Positions 6,801 through 14,579 of a DNA stretch of 46,124 nt are shown here, piece by piece. The stretch comes from Kineosporia corallincola. Its GTDB lineage: Bacteria; Actinomycetota; Actinomycetes; Actinomycetales; Kineosporiaceae. The number at the start of each line of letters is the position of its first letter. The stretch's first letter is position 1. Made by a program: the position numbers and the translations under genes. The stretch spans positions 1 through 46,124 of the forward strand of contig NZ_JAHBAY010000027.1 in the NCBI RefSeq assembly GCF_018499875.1, read 5' to 3'. The notes below the pieces were generated by a model. That model ran no database searches, had not been told where the DNA came from, and saw only the letters and a program-made list of their open reading frames with translations.

Positions 6801-8738
6801 CATCGTCTGCGCCGCGCCGGTGGTGCCACCGTCGTACGGCCACAGCCGGGTGCCGGTCAGCGACGACGTCCACCCGTACCCGTCCACGCCGAGACCGTCG
6901 GTGTCCAGCGACTGCGAGGTGTGGGCCACGTTCAGGTCGATCCCGGAGCCGGCGATCGACAGCTCCTTCGTCGTCACCGAGGCGTTCCCGGTGGCCGGGT
7001 TCACGCTGACGCTGGTGCGGTCGGACAGCTCCTCGGTCACCACCGCCGTGTTGCCCTTACGTACGCCGGTGCGCGGCTCCCACTCCACGAACAACGACGG
7101 CGGCCGGGACGACTGCGGCGAGCCGAACCGCAAGAAGTCACCACCGGCGGCCGAGGCCTGCTTCTGCAGGATGAAACCGTTGTGCTCCGATCCGCCTTCG
7201 GTCCATTCCTGCACCAGACGTGAGACATCCAGGTCCTGGTACGTGCCGTCGGGCTTCAGTTCCTTGCGCTCGTACACGTCCGAGCGGTCGCCACCGGCGG
7301 TGCCCCACGTGGTCGACCCGTCGCGTGTGGTCCAGTTCGCCGACGTCGTGAACGAACTGGTCAGCGCGCGCACATCGACCGTACTGGCGGGAAAGGCGGA
7401 GTCGTCGACAACGGACAGGCTCAGACGCGCCGTCGCGATCTGCGCGTCCGCCGGGACGACGTCCAGCAGGGTGTCAAACCGAAGCAGAGCACGCCGTTCC
7501 GCGCCGCCGTTGCTGTTCCAGGACGTCAGGATCTCCGATCCCGAGCACAACGCCGGGTCGGTGGCGGCGGCGTTGGACTGCAACGTGCAGGCAGCCATCG
7601 GTGCCCCGACCCCGATGGTCGGATCGATCGCGACCGGCCACGCACGACCCTCGGCCGCCAGCCACTGCCGGTCCGGCGTCAGGGTCATCGTCCACGCATC
7701 GCCGTCCTGGCCGCCGGCGTTCTTCTGCACCAGCGTCGTGATCGCGGCCGACGGCTCACCGTGCGCGTCGTTCATCACCGGCGGCGGGATCTCGAACGTC
7801 GTCTGTCCCTGGGCGTTCACCACATCAACGGCCCCGGACTCCAGCACCTTCAGCGTCATGCCCGCGCCGGTCTTCACCGTGAAGCTCAGCGATCCGCCCG
7901 GCAGCGCATCCAGATCCGCCAGCGAGGCCACACTCGCGGTCTCCTTGACCGCATCACCGATCGCCTCGTACGAGAAGTCCACACCCGGAAGAGCCTCGGA
8001 GTAGGTGGCCTCAGCCTCCTTGACCGTGGCGGTGGTATCCGACACCTCCGGAGCATCCGCGGTGGCACTGGAGCGCTGCTGGGCGGAACCGGAGCCCAGG
8101 TCGTCCACCGGGGTCGCGTCCGGCGCCAGCTGCACCGAAACGAAGGCACCGGCATCCGCGCCGTCGGCGATCTTCACCGGCTCCACCAGCGATTTCGGCA
8201 GATTCAGCGTGTAGGCGTTCGCCCCGTTCCTCCACCCACCACCGCTCTTGTCGGCCTGGAGCACGTTGTCGATCGGCTGCCAGGCGCCCTCGGCGTCCTG
8301 AAAATTGATCGGGGACGCCGAAAGCTGCGTCACCCGTGTGCCGCTGACCGGATCCGTGAATGTCCGCGACATCCGCGTCCGTTCCTTCACCAGCTCCGTC
8401 TTACCGGTGTCCGGCTCAGCCGCGGCCAGTGCTCTGGCCGTCAGCTTCGCCTCCTCGGCCGAGCTCATCGGCTCGTACGACGTCGGCGGCCGCTCAGGCC
8501 TCACCGCATCATCGCCAGAACCGGCACCCTGCGCGCTGGTCCCTGCCCACGCCGCACCAGCCGGCAACAGACCGACCGCGACCACGGCAGCCAGCAACGC
8601 CGTACCCACGCGCCGCGCGCCTGGCCGTCCAGGAGAAGCCCTCCACAGCAAGGGCAGCCGACGCAAGAAACCCCAAAATAGAGTAGCCGTTGCCAAAATG
8701 GCACGACGAAGTAAGGCAACCACGGGTAAGAACCCCAA
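3822..8738 (-). CDS. Secreted RHS/YD-repeat protein (candidate polymorphic toxin)
   Basis: The protein has 1638 aa. A long basic N-region precedes a signal-peptide core (residues 45-62) and an AWA cleavage site near 65. Residues 110-370 form an N-terminal domain common in actinobacterial RHS proteins. Residues 380-560 resemble a DNRLRE/CBM96-like beta domain (RALLRFDT, DVSRLVQEW, NGFILQK). YD repeats fill about 630-1480, for example YTYDGLSRL, YGYDALDRL and FTYDANGNE. The RHS core follows (LDNVRAMVTATG, YTYSAYGV, GARFYDTTSGRFTQPDP, PYLYAGG, RDPAG). After it comes only a 68-aa variable tail with two hydrophobic stretches. RHS shells encapsulate a C-terminal toxin that is released into rivals. 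The start is a TTG at 8738; GTG 8723 or 8609 are alternatives, as no good ribosome binding site decides it. Confidence 0.92.
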   Translation of the reverse strand: MGFLPVVALLRRAILATATLFWGFLRRLPLLWRASPGRPGARRVGTALLAAVVAVGLLPAGAAWAGTSAQGAGSGDDAVRPERPPTSYEPMSSAEEAKLTARALAAAEPDTGKTELVKERTRMSRTFTDPVSGTRVTQLSASPINFQDAEGAWQPIDNVLQADKSGGGWRNGANAYTLNLPKSLVEPVKIADGADAGAFVSVQLAPDATPVDDLGSGSAQQRSSATADAPEVSDTTATVKEAEATYSEALPGVDFSYEAIGDAVKETASVASLADLDALPGGSLSFTVKTGAGMTLKVLESGAVDVVNAQGQTTFEIPPPVMNDAHGEPSAAITTLVQKNAGGQDGDAWTMTLTPDRQWLAAEGRAWPVAIDPTIGVGAPMAACTLQSNAAATDPALCSGSEILTSWNSNGGAERRALLRFDTLLDVVPADAQIATARLSLSVVDDSAFPASTVDVRALTSSFTTSANWTTRDGSTTWGTAGGDRSDVYERKELKPDGTYQDLDVSRLVQEWTEGGSEHNGFILQKQASAAGGDFLRFGSPQSSRPPSLFVEWEPRTGVRKGNTAVVTEELSDRTSVSVNPATGNASVTTKELSIAGSGIDLNVAHTSQSLDTDGLGVDGYGWTSSLTGTRLWPYDGGTTGAAQTMFYRDGSGGQWTYLRNKNVSNTWIRPKGLDKDLAVPDSSHYSLTDRTSQTKELFKNIGTDTDQIYALESVTDRNGNKITFTYDASARSQIDGTLILRSVTDTRGREIEVTNYSGYFNDFITDSSDRQIVYSITGNQLESVTDAAGGTVRYEYDSAHRVTAVVTTEDLRTEMQYDAQGRITKLTRKNSAAGGDSVWTFSYGDYTRDSEGKPTATNTVTDPNGHTTEYTANGRGLVSKAKNALGKSVSKTYSPNDDVASTTGATGGGTQTATSDYESAGDTYRMTSTKIPTGAGMTINSYGTGASLYNPTKQTDSRGNATTYTYNTGGNRASEKKADGSTTVSLYEGDTDPAYGDVVHCGPGSTPTATKAGALCETRDAEYVKGSSRAATGGHRTAYRYNDKGELVTTIPPSGGSLANQTYTYDGLSRLQTLTDGKGQETYYGYDALDRLIYVQHADGSTESSHYGGDNTGNNNGWLRSVKEQSATGAVTRLTDYGRDDLGRLTAVSAPEGVASLSYDKASNLKVYNDGGGIVTYGYNDADQLTWVQMPGGNCAGLTYAAPGDEDTGCILLQVDDDGRRTGTKYPGGTSVQANTLDDSGRIKQIVAKTGATTQLNLTYSYTEASKDTGLVNSVTDAVTSKKTTYTHDGQDRLSIASTTPIGGESATTYEAFCYSAAGNRTKYYTAADATCSTTNPAATYTYNTANQLTGATGTTPTGATLTGTGFTYDANGNETTAKSATGRTTTYGDRDQATSFTPTGGTTTGQTYAGTGNGNRLTSGTTTFMASPLSPAPAWSKTGGTTTWTVRDPDGKLLAIRVGPTDTSTSEYYPFMDNLDNVRAMVTATGGAPEVAYTYSAYGVITASSGSLSQPYRYGGGYTDAVTGLVKTGARFYDTTSGRFTQPDPTKQEAHPYLYAGGCPSSHRDPAGTSWLGDALQSPKVGCIAGMVALGLAGASLLVAAPPAGLLAGSIFWGGVGMGAFLTLGSCESAGWNYYS

Positions 8739-9031
8739 CCATCATGCCGCTCAGTGAGCAGCGATCAGCAAGTGGTGATCACCCTGGCGCAGGAACAAGA
8801 TCGTTAGGCATCAATGGGACATTTACATCATATGATGCATATCACCTAGCTACAGGCCAGCCATCCATGATCAGATCACCGTGTCTGGCCTGAAGACGGG
8901 AATTCACGTCAGCATCCCTCAGAGGCCCAGCCTCTTTCGTCTTGCAGGCAGTTCCGCTCACCTGCATTGGGAGGCGGAAAATTTCGGTGGCGGACTGTCG
9001 CAGCCGGCCACCACTCGCACACAGATCCGTG
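8739..9031. promoter_or_regulatory. Intergenic region upstream of the RHS gene
   Basis: This 293-bp gap holds the promoter region of the RHS gene and the 3' flank of the BTAD operon. It is AT-richer than its surroundings and contains a 12-bp perfect palindrome (CATCATATGATG, 8826-8837) about 90 bp from the RHS start, a candidate regulator site. A short hairpin (AGAGGC/GCCTCT, 8921-8935) sits near the operon end. I cannot assign a clear -35/-10 pair. No gene seen. Confidence 0.4.
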
Positions 9032-11398
9032 TCAGGAAGCCATCTCTCGCCGCTGCCGCGCCCGCCGGTGCAGCTGGTCCGCCGTCCACGGCGGCAGGTC
9101 CTCCTCGACCTGCGCGTCGTGCTCACGCAACAGCTTCTGGACCCAGCGCCGGGCCGCAGTGGTGTCCTGCAACGCGTCCGCGGCGGAGACGAGATCGAGG
9201 TAGGTGGTGTCGTCACGTCCGCCCGCCTTCAGCGCGACCAGTGAAACGTCGCGGGCTGCAGCGGGATTGCCCGTGGCCAGGCAGTAGTCGGCGTAGGTGT
9301 GCGCGATGTCCGTGATCAGCGCGGTGAGGTCGAGCAGGAGGTTGGTCTCGCTCAGCCAGTCGTAACCGTTCTGGCGCCGCTCGGCCAGCACCGGCCCGGT
9401 GACCAGATCCAGGGCGGCCCGCACGTCCTCCATCCCCTGTTCCCCGTGGCCCAGGCCTCGTTCATAGAGGCGCCGGGCCAGGTCGGCGTCGGACAGGACG
9501 TCGTGGACGCGGTAGCGGCGGTTGCCCTCGTTGGGGTTGATGGCCGGCACGTAGGGATCGCCGGAGACAGGGTCGACGCCCAGCCACTGCCGGACGGTTC
9601 CGACGGTCTGGCGGGGCATGGCGGAGGTCGCCTTGCGCAGCGCGTCGTGCGGCCACAGGCATTCGGCGAAACGCTCGACGGACAGGCCTTTCGGGTGGGC
9701 CCACAGCAGGACGACGACCTCGGTGAACCAGGCACGCCGGGAGTCGATGGTTCCGGCGGCCCGCACCTGGACCGGGCCGAGCACCGTGAGCCGGGGCCGG
9801 GAACAGACGGTTGCCTTCCAGGCCGCCAGGTCCTCTGCGAGAGCGGGATCGGCCTCGGTCATCTCCGGTCGTGGCGGCGGCGCGGTGATCTCGGGTTCAC
9901 AGGCCAGGTCGAGCACGGTATGGACGTCGGCGGCGGCCATGGCGGCAGCGGTCAGGGGGACGGCGGTGAAGTTCGTGTGCAGGCGGGCGCGGCTGTCCAG
10001 AGCCAGATGCCTTCGGCCGGGCCGGGTTTCGGCGTCCTCGTCCAGGAGCGTCACGCTCACCCCGTCCCCGGCCCGCGTTCGGTCGTCTCGATGGGAACGT
10101 CGTGCGTCGATCAGGTCGATCACGCTACGGCCGGATGCTCCGTGCGGAGGGCCCTTCATCTGCGCGGCTCGCAGGAGGTTCGGGTCTGTCGAATGAACCC
10201 GGATCACCGGTGATGCCTCCGTGCCGGGCGCGGGGGCCGGGGTGGTCATCGCGGTCAGGGTGAGTGCCTGGGCGAAGTCGTCGAGAGCTCTTTCCGGGCC
10301 GGAGATCACCAGGTCGGGTGCCTGGATGAGGTTGAGCAGCCAGGCGTCACCGGTCACGGTGTCTGCGGTCGGTGCAGAGCGGGTCGGTGCAGGGCGTGCC
10401 GGCTCAGGGGTGGTTCCGATCCACACCCAGATCCGCTCCTGGGCGATGGACCTGTCCAGAGGTTGCTCGAGAACGGCCAGTTCGTCGTCCGTGAATTTCA
10501 GGAACCAGTGCCCGGAGAGCGGATCGGTCTGCCACGGTGAGGGTGCCGGTTCCGATTCCGGGTGGGCCAGGACGAGGTCGATGCGGGTGTCGTCGATGCG
10601 GGCTGCGACGATCTGGGCGAAGTTCAGGCCGGCCGTGGCCCGCTGGGTGTCCAGAACGGTGAGTGCTACGTCGAGCCGCCGGCGGAGCTCGTCGGCCAGT
10701 TGTCCGGCGGCACGCAGTTCTCTTTCGGATGAGGCGGTTTCGGTGGTGATGCGGGCGAGGGTGTGCCCGGGGCGCCGGGCGGCCAGGCGGCGCCTTCGGC
10801 GCCGGTACATCTCGGCGGTCACGGCACCGGCGCCCAGCGTGGCTCCGGTGCCGACGCCGACGGTGAACACGATGGTGCGTGACTGGCCGGCAGATCCTCC
10901 CGGTGGGTTCTCGTGTAGATCGGCGCGGATCAGAGCTGCGCCACGGACGGATACCTGACCGTTCCGGAAGTTTTCGCCGGCCCCTGATACGGCGTGAGCA
11001 GGTGGTTCGGATGGCTCGGCGGGCGGCGGTGCGGCCGGCTGGGCGAGGGCGGTGGCCACAGCGGGGGTGGTGAGCAGGACGGCGGCGATGAGGCGGTGGA
11101 CGATTTCGTGCTGGCCGGGCAGGGCCGGCAGGAGCGACGTGGTCCGGTGACCCAGCTTGGCTGTCTGGGCGTGGGTTTCGAGGACGATGATGAGCGTCAT
11201 GTAGGCCCAGCCGCCCCAGGCGATGGTGGCCAGCAGGTGCAGCAGAACCTCGTCGGAGTAATCGCCGACCTGGAGGGCCTGCCAGTCCGGCAGCGGGTTG
11301 CCGACGGCCCCGACGAGTAGGAGCGGGCAGCCCAGGACCAGCGCCACCAGGATCATGGCGGCGGTCAGGGCCCGCAGGTAGGGGCGAAGACGGATCAT
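9032..11398 (-). CDS. BTAD-domain membrane protein, last gene of the Tad operon
   Basis: The gene encodes 788 aa from ATG 11398, overlapping the tadG-like stop by 4 bases (ATGA). Helices lie at about residues 11-32, 50-73 and 103-125, followed by a Pro/Ala-rich linker, another helix near 180-200, and an Arg-rich cytoplasmic anchor (MYRRRRRR). The C-terminal 270 residues form a winged-helix-like region (RLTVLGPVQV, VVVLLWAHPKGLSVERFAECLWP) and a bacterial transcriptional activation domain (BTAD) with helical repeats (AALDLVTGPVLAERR, ADYCLATGNPAAARDVSLVALK). Family members are typically encoded beside Tad genes. A membrane-bound regulator or scaffold is possible but unproved. Unlike the paralogue at the left edge, no LysM domain is visible. 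Confidence 0.85.
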   Translation of the reverse strand: MIRLRPYLRALTAAMILVALVLGCPLLLVGAVGNPLPDWQALQVGDYSDEVLLHLLATIAWGGWAYMTLIIVLETHAQTAKLGHRTTSLLPALPGQHEIVHRLIAAVLLTTPAVATALAQPAAPPPAEPSEPPAHAVSGAGENFRNGQVSVRGAALIRADLHENPPGGSAGQSRTIVFTVGVGTGATLGAGAVTAEMYRRRRRRLAARRPGHTLARITTETASSERELRAAGQLADELRRRLDVALTVLDTQRATAGLNFAQIVAARIDDTRIDLVLAHPESEPAPSPWQTDPLSGHWFLKFTDDELAVLEQPLDRSIAQERIWVWIGTTPEPARPAPTRSAPTADTVTGDAWLLNLIQAPDLVISGPERALDDFAQALTLTAMTTPAPAPGTEASPVIRVHSTDPNLLRAAQMKGPPHGASGRSVIDLIDARRSHRDDRTRAGDGVSVTLLDEDAETRPGRRHLALDSRARLHTNFTAVPLTAAAMAAADVHTVLDLACEPEITAPPPRPEMTEADPALAEDLAAWKATVCSRPRLTVLGPVQVRAAGTIDSRRAWFTEVVVLLWAHPKGLSVERFAECLWPHDALRKATSAMPRQTVGTVRQWLGVDPVSGDPYVPAINPNEGNRRYRVHDVLSDADLARRLYERGLGHGEQGMEDVRAALDLVTGPVLAERRQNGYDWLSETNLLLDLTALITDIAHTYADYCLATGNPAAARDVSLVALKAGGRDDTTYLDLVSAADALQDTTAARRWVQKLLREHDAQVEEDLPPWTADQLHRRARQRREMAS

Positions 11399-11868
11399 GG
11401 TGTCCCCTCGGCATCGATGGTGACGGGCTGGGCGGGGCCGGCGTCGGTGGCCGCGGTGAGGGTGGTGGCTCCGGCGGTGGCGTCGTGGGAGAGGTCCCGG
11501 ATGCCCACGATGCCCAGCCCCAGGGCCGGGCAGGGGATGCGGGCGGTGACGCTCACGCTGGTGGCGTCCGGGGCGACGGTGACGGTTCCGGTGGCGCCGG
11601 CTTCGTCGAGCCATGCCTGACCGGCCCGGCGGGCGGCGACCGGGTCGATGCGCAGAGCCGTGGGATCGCCGGTGCGCAGCGAGGCCTGGGTGATCTGGTC
11701 GGCGGCGGCGCGGGCGGCCTGCGAGGCGACCTCCAAAGAACGGCCGTGGGCGTTCAGGGAGCGGCTGACATCGACGAAACATCCCGTCAGCACGAGGAAG
11801 AAGACGGTCAGGCCGATGAAGACGATGCCGGCCTGCCCCTCGTCGCGGGCCCGGGGTCTGGGTGTCAT
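11395..11868 (-). CDS. TadG-like pilus assembly protein
   Basis: The gene encodes 157 aa from ATG 11868, overlapping the preceding stop (ATGA). A short positive N-terminus (RARDEGQ) precedes a hydrophobic helix (residues 12-32, GIVFIGLTVFFLVLTGCF) and a helical stretch rich in Ala. The C-terminal half is beta-rich and Val/Thr/Ala-rich (VTVAPDATSVSVTAR). This is the plan of TadE/TadG-type pseudopilins, which are anchored in the membrane and needed for Tad pilus assembly. It is shorter than Gram-negative TadG, as is usual in actinobacteria. Confidence 0.75.
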   Translation of the reverse strand: MTPRPRARDEGQAGIVFIGLTVFFLVLTGCFVDVSRSLNAHGRSLEVASQAARAAADQITQASLRTGDPTALRIDPVAARRAGQAWLDEAGATGTVTVAPDATSVSVTARIPCPALGLGIVGIRDLSHDATAGATTLTAATDAGPAQPVTIDAEGTP

Positions 11869-12302
11869 GGCTGGCCTCGGTAGGAGCGGCGGGCGTCCAG
11901 GGGCGCGCCGGCGGTGGCGCTCAGGTCGCGGTGCGGGCCGAAACCGGCTGCCCGGGCGATGCCCAGGTCCACGCGGCAGGTCACGGTGACCGTGACACGG
12001 CCAGCGGCATGGAAGTCGCCGGTGTCGACGCTGACACCGGGATGTCCTGCACTGCACGTGGTTCCGGTGTCTTTCAGGGTGCTGGTGGCGAACCGGGTGG
12101 CGGCCTGGCGGGCCGCGGCGGGGCTGGTCTCGAGACTGGCGGCGCGGGCGGCCGCTGCGGCGGCGGCACTGACCCGGCCGTCGGCCAGGACGAGCCGCCC
12201 GGCGCCGATACCCATCACGAGGAAGACCGGGACCAGGGAGAACAGGACGACCATCTCGACGCTGCTCACCCCGTCGTCCCCGCGCGTGCACCACGGGATC
12301 AC
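11865..12302 (-). CDS. TadE-like pseudopilin (second copy)
   Basis: The gene encodes 145 aa. The N-terminus (RGDDGVSSVEMVVLF) has the prepilin-like G..S.E motif of TadE proteins, followed by a hydrophobic helix to about residue 34. An Ala-rich amphipathic segment and a Thr/Val-rich C-terminal half follow, with two Cys that may pair. It overlaps its neighbours by 4 bases on each side. TadE proteins are processed by the prepilin peptidase and assist pilus biogenesis; no such peptidase is encoded in this window. Confidence 0.78.
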   Translation of the reverse strand: MIPWCTRGDDGVSSVEMVVLFSLVPVFLVMGIGAGRLVLADGRVSAAAAAAARAASLETSPAAARQAATRFATSTLKDTGTTCSAGHPGVSVDTGDFHAAGRVTVTVTCRVDLGIARAAGFGPHRDLSATAGAPLDARRSYRGQP

Positions 12303-12688
12303 GGAGCCACCCCCAGACGCTCGACCGGGCCCTGCGCCTGCACGGTGAACTCCCCGGAAGGCACGACGGACAGGGGGATCCGGTGGGCCCGGGCGCGGAT
12401 CGTCACGGTGACGGTCGTGGTGGTGCGGGTGACGGTGACCGCCGGTGTCTGGACCAGGTCACCGGCGACCTCGTCGAGGTAGGCCAGCGCCTGGGCGCTG
12501 CCGTCGGCGTCGGCGCCGGTGTAGGCACTGGCGTGATGAGCGCCGTAACGAGCTGCCGACTGGGCGGTTTCGCGGGCCCAGAACCAGGAGAAGACCTGGA
12601 GGCAGCTGGCGGTGACGATCAGCAGGAACGGCACCCAGAACACCAGCTCCACCGTGCTGGCTCCCTGGTCACGCCGGGCTTGTGTCAC
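12299..12688 (-). CDS. TadE-like pseudopilin (first copy)
   Basis: The gene encodes 129 aa. It opens RRDQGASTVELVFWVP, a clear TadE-type cleavage and helix motif with the conserved Glu five residues into the hydrophobic run. A helix covers residues 12-34, and a Thr/Val-rich C-terminal domain follows. Start and stop overlap tadC and the second tadE-like gene by 4 bases, so it is cotranslated within the Tad operon. Confidence 0.8.
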   Translation of the reverse strand: MTQARRDQGASTVELVFWVPFLLIVTASCLQVFSWFWARETAQSAARYGAHHASAYTGADADGSAQALAYLDEVAGDLVQTPAVTVTRTTTTVTVTIRARAHRIPLSVVPSGEFTVQAQGPVERLGVAP

Positions 12689-13578
12689 AGGTTCATCACC
12701 GCGACAGCTCCGGGGTAGAGCATCATCAGGACCACACCGGCAGCGATGACGAGTACGGCCAGGCGCATGGACTCGTCGCGCTCCCCGGCCTGGCCCAGGC
12801 TCTCGGCCAGGGCCCGGCGGCGCAGGGTGGCCGCGCGCTCGATCAGGGTGTCGCGCACCTCGGCGCCCTCGTGACTGACCAGCTGCGACAGGCGTCCCAG
12901 GTCGGCCAGATCGGGGACGCCGATGCGCTCACCCAGCACGGTGAGCGCCTGCCAGTGGCTCTGGTGCGCGCGACCGGCCCGGTAGAGGGCCTCCCGGATG
13001 AGGTGCATGGCCAGCGAGGTGCCGGACTCGGCGGCGGTGACCAGGGCCTCCTGAGGTGCTGCGGCGCCGCCCATCTCCAGGGCGACCAGGTCGCACCACA
13101 CCGGCAGCACCGCCACGATCTCCCGGCGGCGTCGTGCGGCCCGGGCCCGCACGACGGCGTCGGGGAGCAGGAAAGCGCCCACCCCCGCGGCGGTGGCGAG
13201 CAGCAGCAGGACCGGACCCGGCACGCTCACCTGCCCCAGGCGTCCGACCGCGATCCCGCCGACCAGAAGCACGCCACCGGCCAGGCTCAGCGCCAGGACC
13301 TTGGCTGCCATCACCGCGTCGGCATCGTGCCCGGCCAGCAGCAGGTCCGGCGGCGGCACACGCAGCCGCAGGCCCCGCTGCCGCGCCCACCCTCCGACCT
13401 CCAGGGCCGCCCGCCTCCCGGCCTCACTCCTGCGGCCCCCTGGACGGGCGTGGTGAGCCCGGTCTGCCTCCAGACGCCGCAACCGGTCCACGGCCGGGGT
13501 ACGGCGGGCCGGCCACAGCACGACGCTCAGCAGCAGCACCGCCACGGCGGCCAGTCCTCCCAGCAGGGCGGGTGTCAT
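12685..13578 (-). CDS. tadC: TadC-like inner-membrane platform protein
   Basis: The gene encodes 297 aa with a membrane helix at 4-25, two more around 105-155 (ALSLAGGVLLVGG, VLLLLATAAGVGAFLLP), a cytoplasmic type II secretion F-domain, and a C-terminal helix (VLVIAAGVVLMMLYPG). Conserved features include the LP.....L....AGG-like phrase around VLPVWCDLVALEMGG. T2SSF proteins form the membrane platform on which the TadA ATPase acts. Its position after tadB fits the standard tadA-tadB-tadC order. Confidence 0.85.
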   Translation of the reverse strand: MTPALLGGLAAVAVLLLSVVLWPARRTPAVDRLRRLEADRAHHARPGGRRSEAGRRAALEVGGWARQRGLRLRVPPPDLLLAGHDADAVMAAKVLALSLAGGVLLVGGIAVGRLGQVSVPGPVLLLLATAAGVGAFLLPDAVVRARAARRRREIVAVLPVWCDLVALEMGGAAAPQEALVTAAESGTSLAMHLIREALYRAGRAHQSHWQALTVLGERIGVPDLADLGRLSQLVSHEGAEVRDTLIERAATLRRRALAESLGQAGERDESMRLAVLVIAAGVVLMMLYPGAVAVMNL

Positions 13579-14579
13579 CGCTGCTCCTTCCGTGTCGGCC
13601 GGGTGGGCACAGCAGCCGCGGTTGCGGAGGATGCGGGGTCCGAGGTGCTCGTCGTCCCCCGTTGAAAGCCAGGGGCGTGAGCTGTGGAGCCGGCGAGGAT
13701 CTGCACCACGCGTTGCTCTCCGGGTGTGAGTTCGGTGAGGAAGCGGGGCACGGCGGTGGTGGTGCCGAGCCGGGCGAGCCAGGTGAACCCGGCACCGATG
13801 ACCGCGACGACGGCAGCCAGAACCAGCTGACCGGTGAAACTGTCGTAGGGGGCCATGTAGGCGGCGCCGAAGGTGGCCAGATAGGCGAAGATCAGGACGG
13901 TGACACCGACGATGATCTGCACACTGCGGTGAATACCCGCACGGTTGGCCAGGATCTGCCGGCGCTGGCCCACTTCCTGGGCGCAGGTGTCCACGATCCC
14001 CGACAGCACCTCGGGCAGCCGGTCACCGCGACGCCGGGCCGCCAGCACCAGCGCCGCCACCACGACGTCCGCCCCCGGCGCCTGGGCCAGTGGCTGGAGA
14101 GCCGCGTCCAGAGGCTCACGCACCAGCATCCGGCTGCGCACCTCCTCCAGGGCAGGTTGCAGCACCGGGGAAGCACCCTCGACGCTGACGCTGATGGCCT
14201 GCTCCAGACTCGCGCCGCCGGCGACGGTGTCGCGCAGGCCCTGCGACCACGACACCACCGCCTCCAGGACCTCGATCTGCCGGCGCTCGGCGCGCCGCCC
14301 ACCGGCCACCGCCGGCCACGCCGTCACCAGCGCCGCGCACGCCGCACCGGCCACCGGCCAGCCGCTGACCCACCAGGCCGTCACCGCCGGCACCGCAGCA
14401 CTCAGCCCACGCACGCCGTTCGCGCGCAACCGCCACCACCGCGGCGCTTCGCCGTGGTGACGCGGAAGACCCCGCAGCTCGGTGAACAGCATGTTCGCCG
14501 CAGCCACCACCGACACAGCCAGCAGCCCGCTGAGCACCAGAACACCGGTCGGGCCAGGCACATTCACGGCGACCTCCAT
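13575..14579 (-). CDS. tadB: TadB-like inner-membrane platform protein
   Basis: The gene encodes 334 aa. Hydrophobic segments lie at about 4-26 and 55-92, followed by a cytoplasmic T2SSF domain (VSWSQGLRDTVAGGASLEQAI, RRRGDRLPEVLSGIV) and two C-terminal helices (about 225-275). The phrase GGASLEQAI is typical of the family. A 40-residue polar C-terminal tail follows, as often in actinobacterial TadB. It overlaps tadC by 4 bases and sits 16 bases inside the 3' end of tadA. Confidence 0.87.
   Translation of the reverse strand: MEVAVNVPGPTGVLVLSGLLAVSVVAAANMLFTELRGLPRHHGEAPRWWRLRANGVRGLSAAVPAVTAWWVSGWPVAGAACAALVTAWPAVAGGRRAERRQIEVLEAVVSWSQGLRDTVAGGASLEQAISVSVEGASPVLQPALEEVRSRMLVREPLDAALQPLAQAPGADVVVAALVLAARRRGDRLPEVLSGIVDTCAQEVGQRRQILANRAGIHRSVQIIVGVTVLIFAYLATFGAAYMAPYDSFTGQLVLAAVVAVIGAGFTWLARLGTTTAVPRFLTELTPGEQRVVQILAGSTAHAPGFQRGTTSTSDPASSATAAAVPTRPTRKEQR

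Noticed and set aside
4872-8681. Long plus-strand open frames antisense to the RHS gene
   Set aside because: Repetitive Val/Gly/Asp composition reflects YD-repeat codons read backwards; the minus-strand protein has clear RHS motifs.
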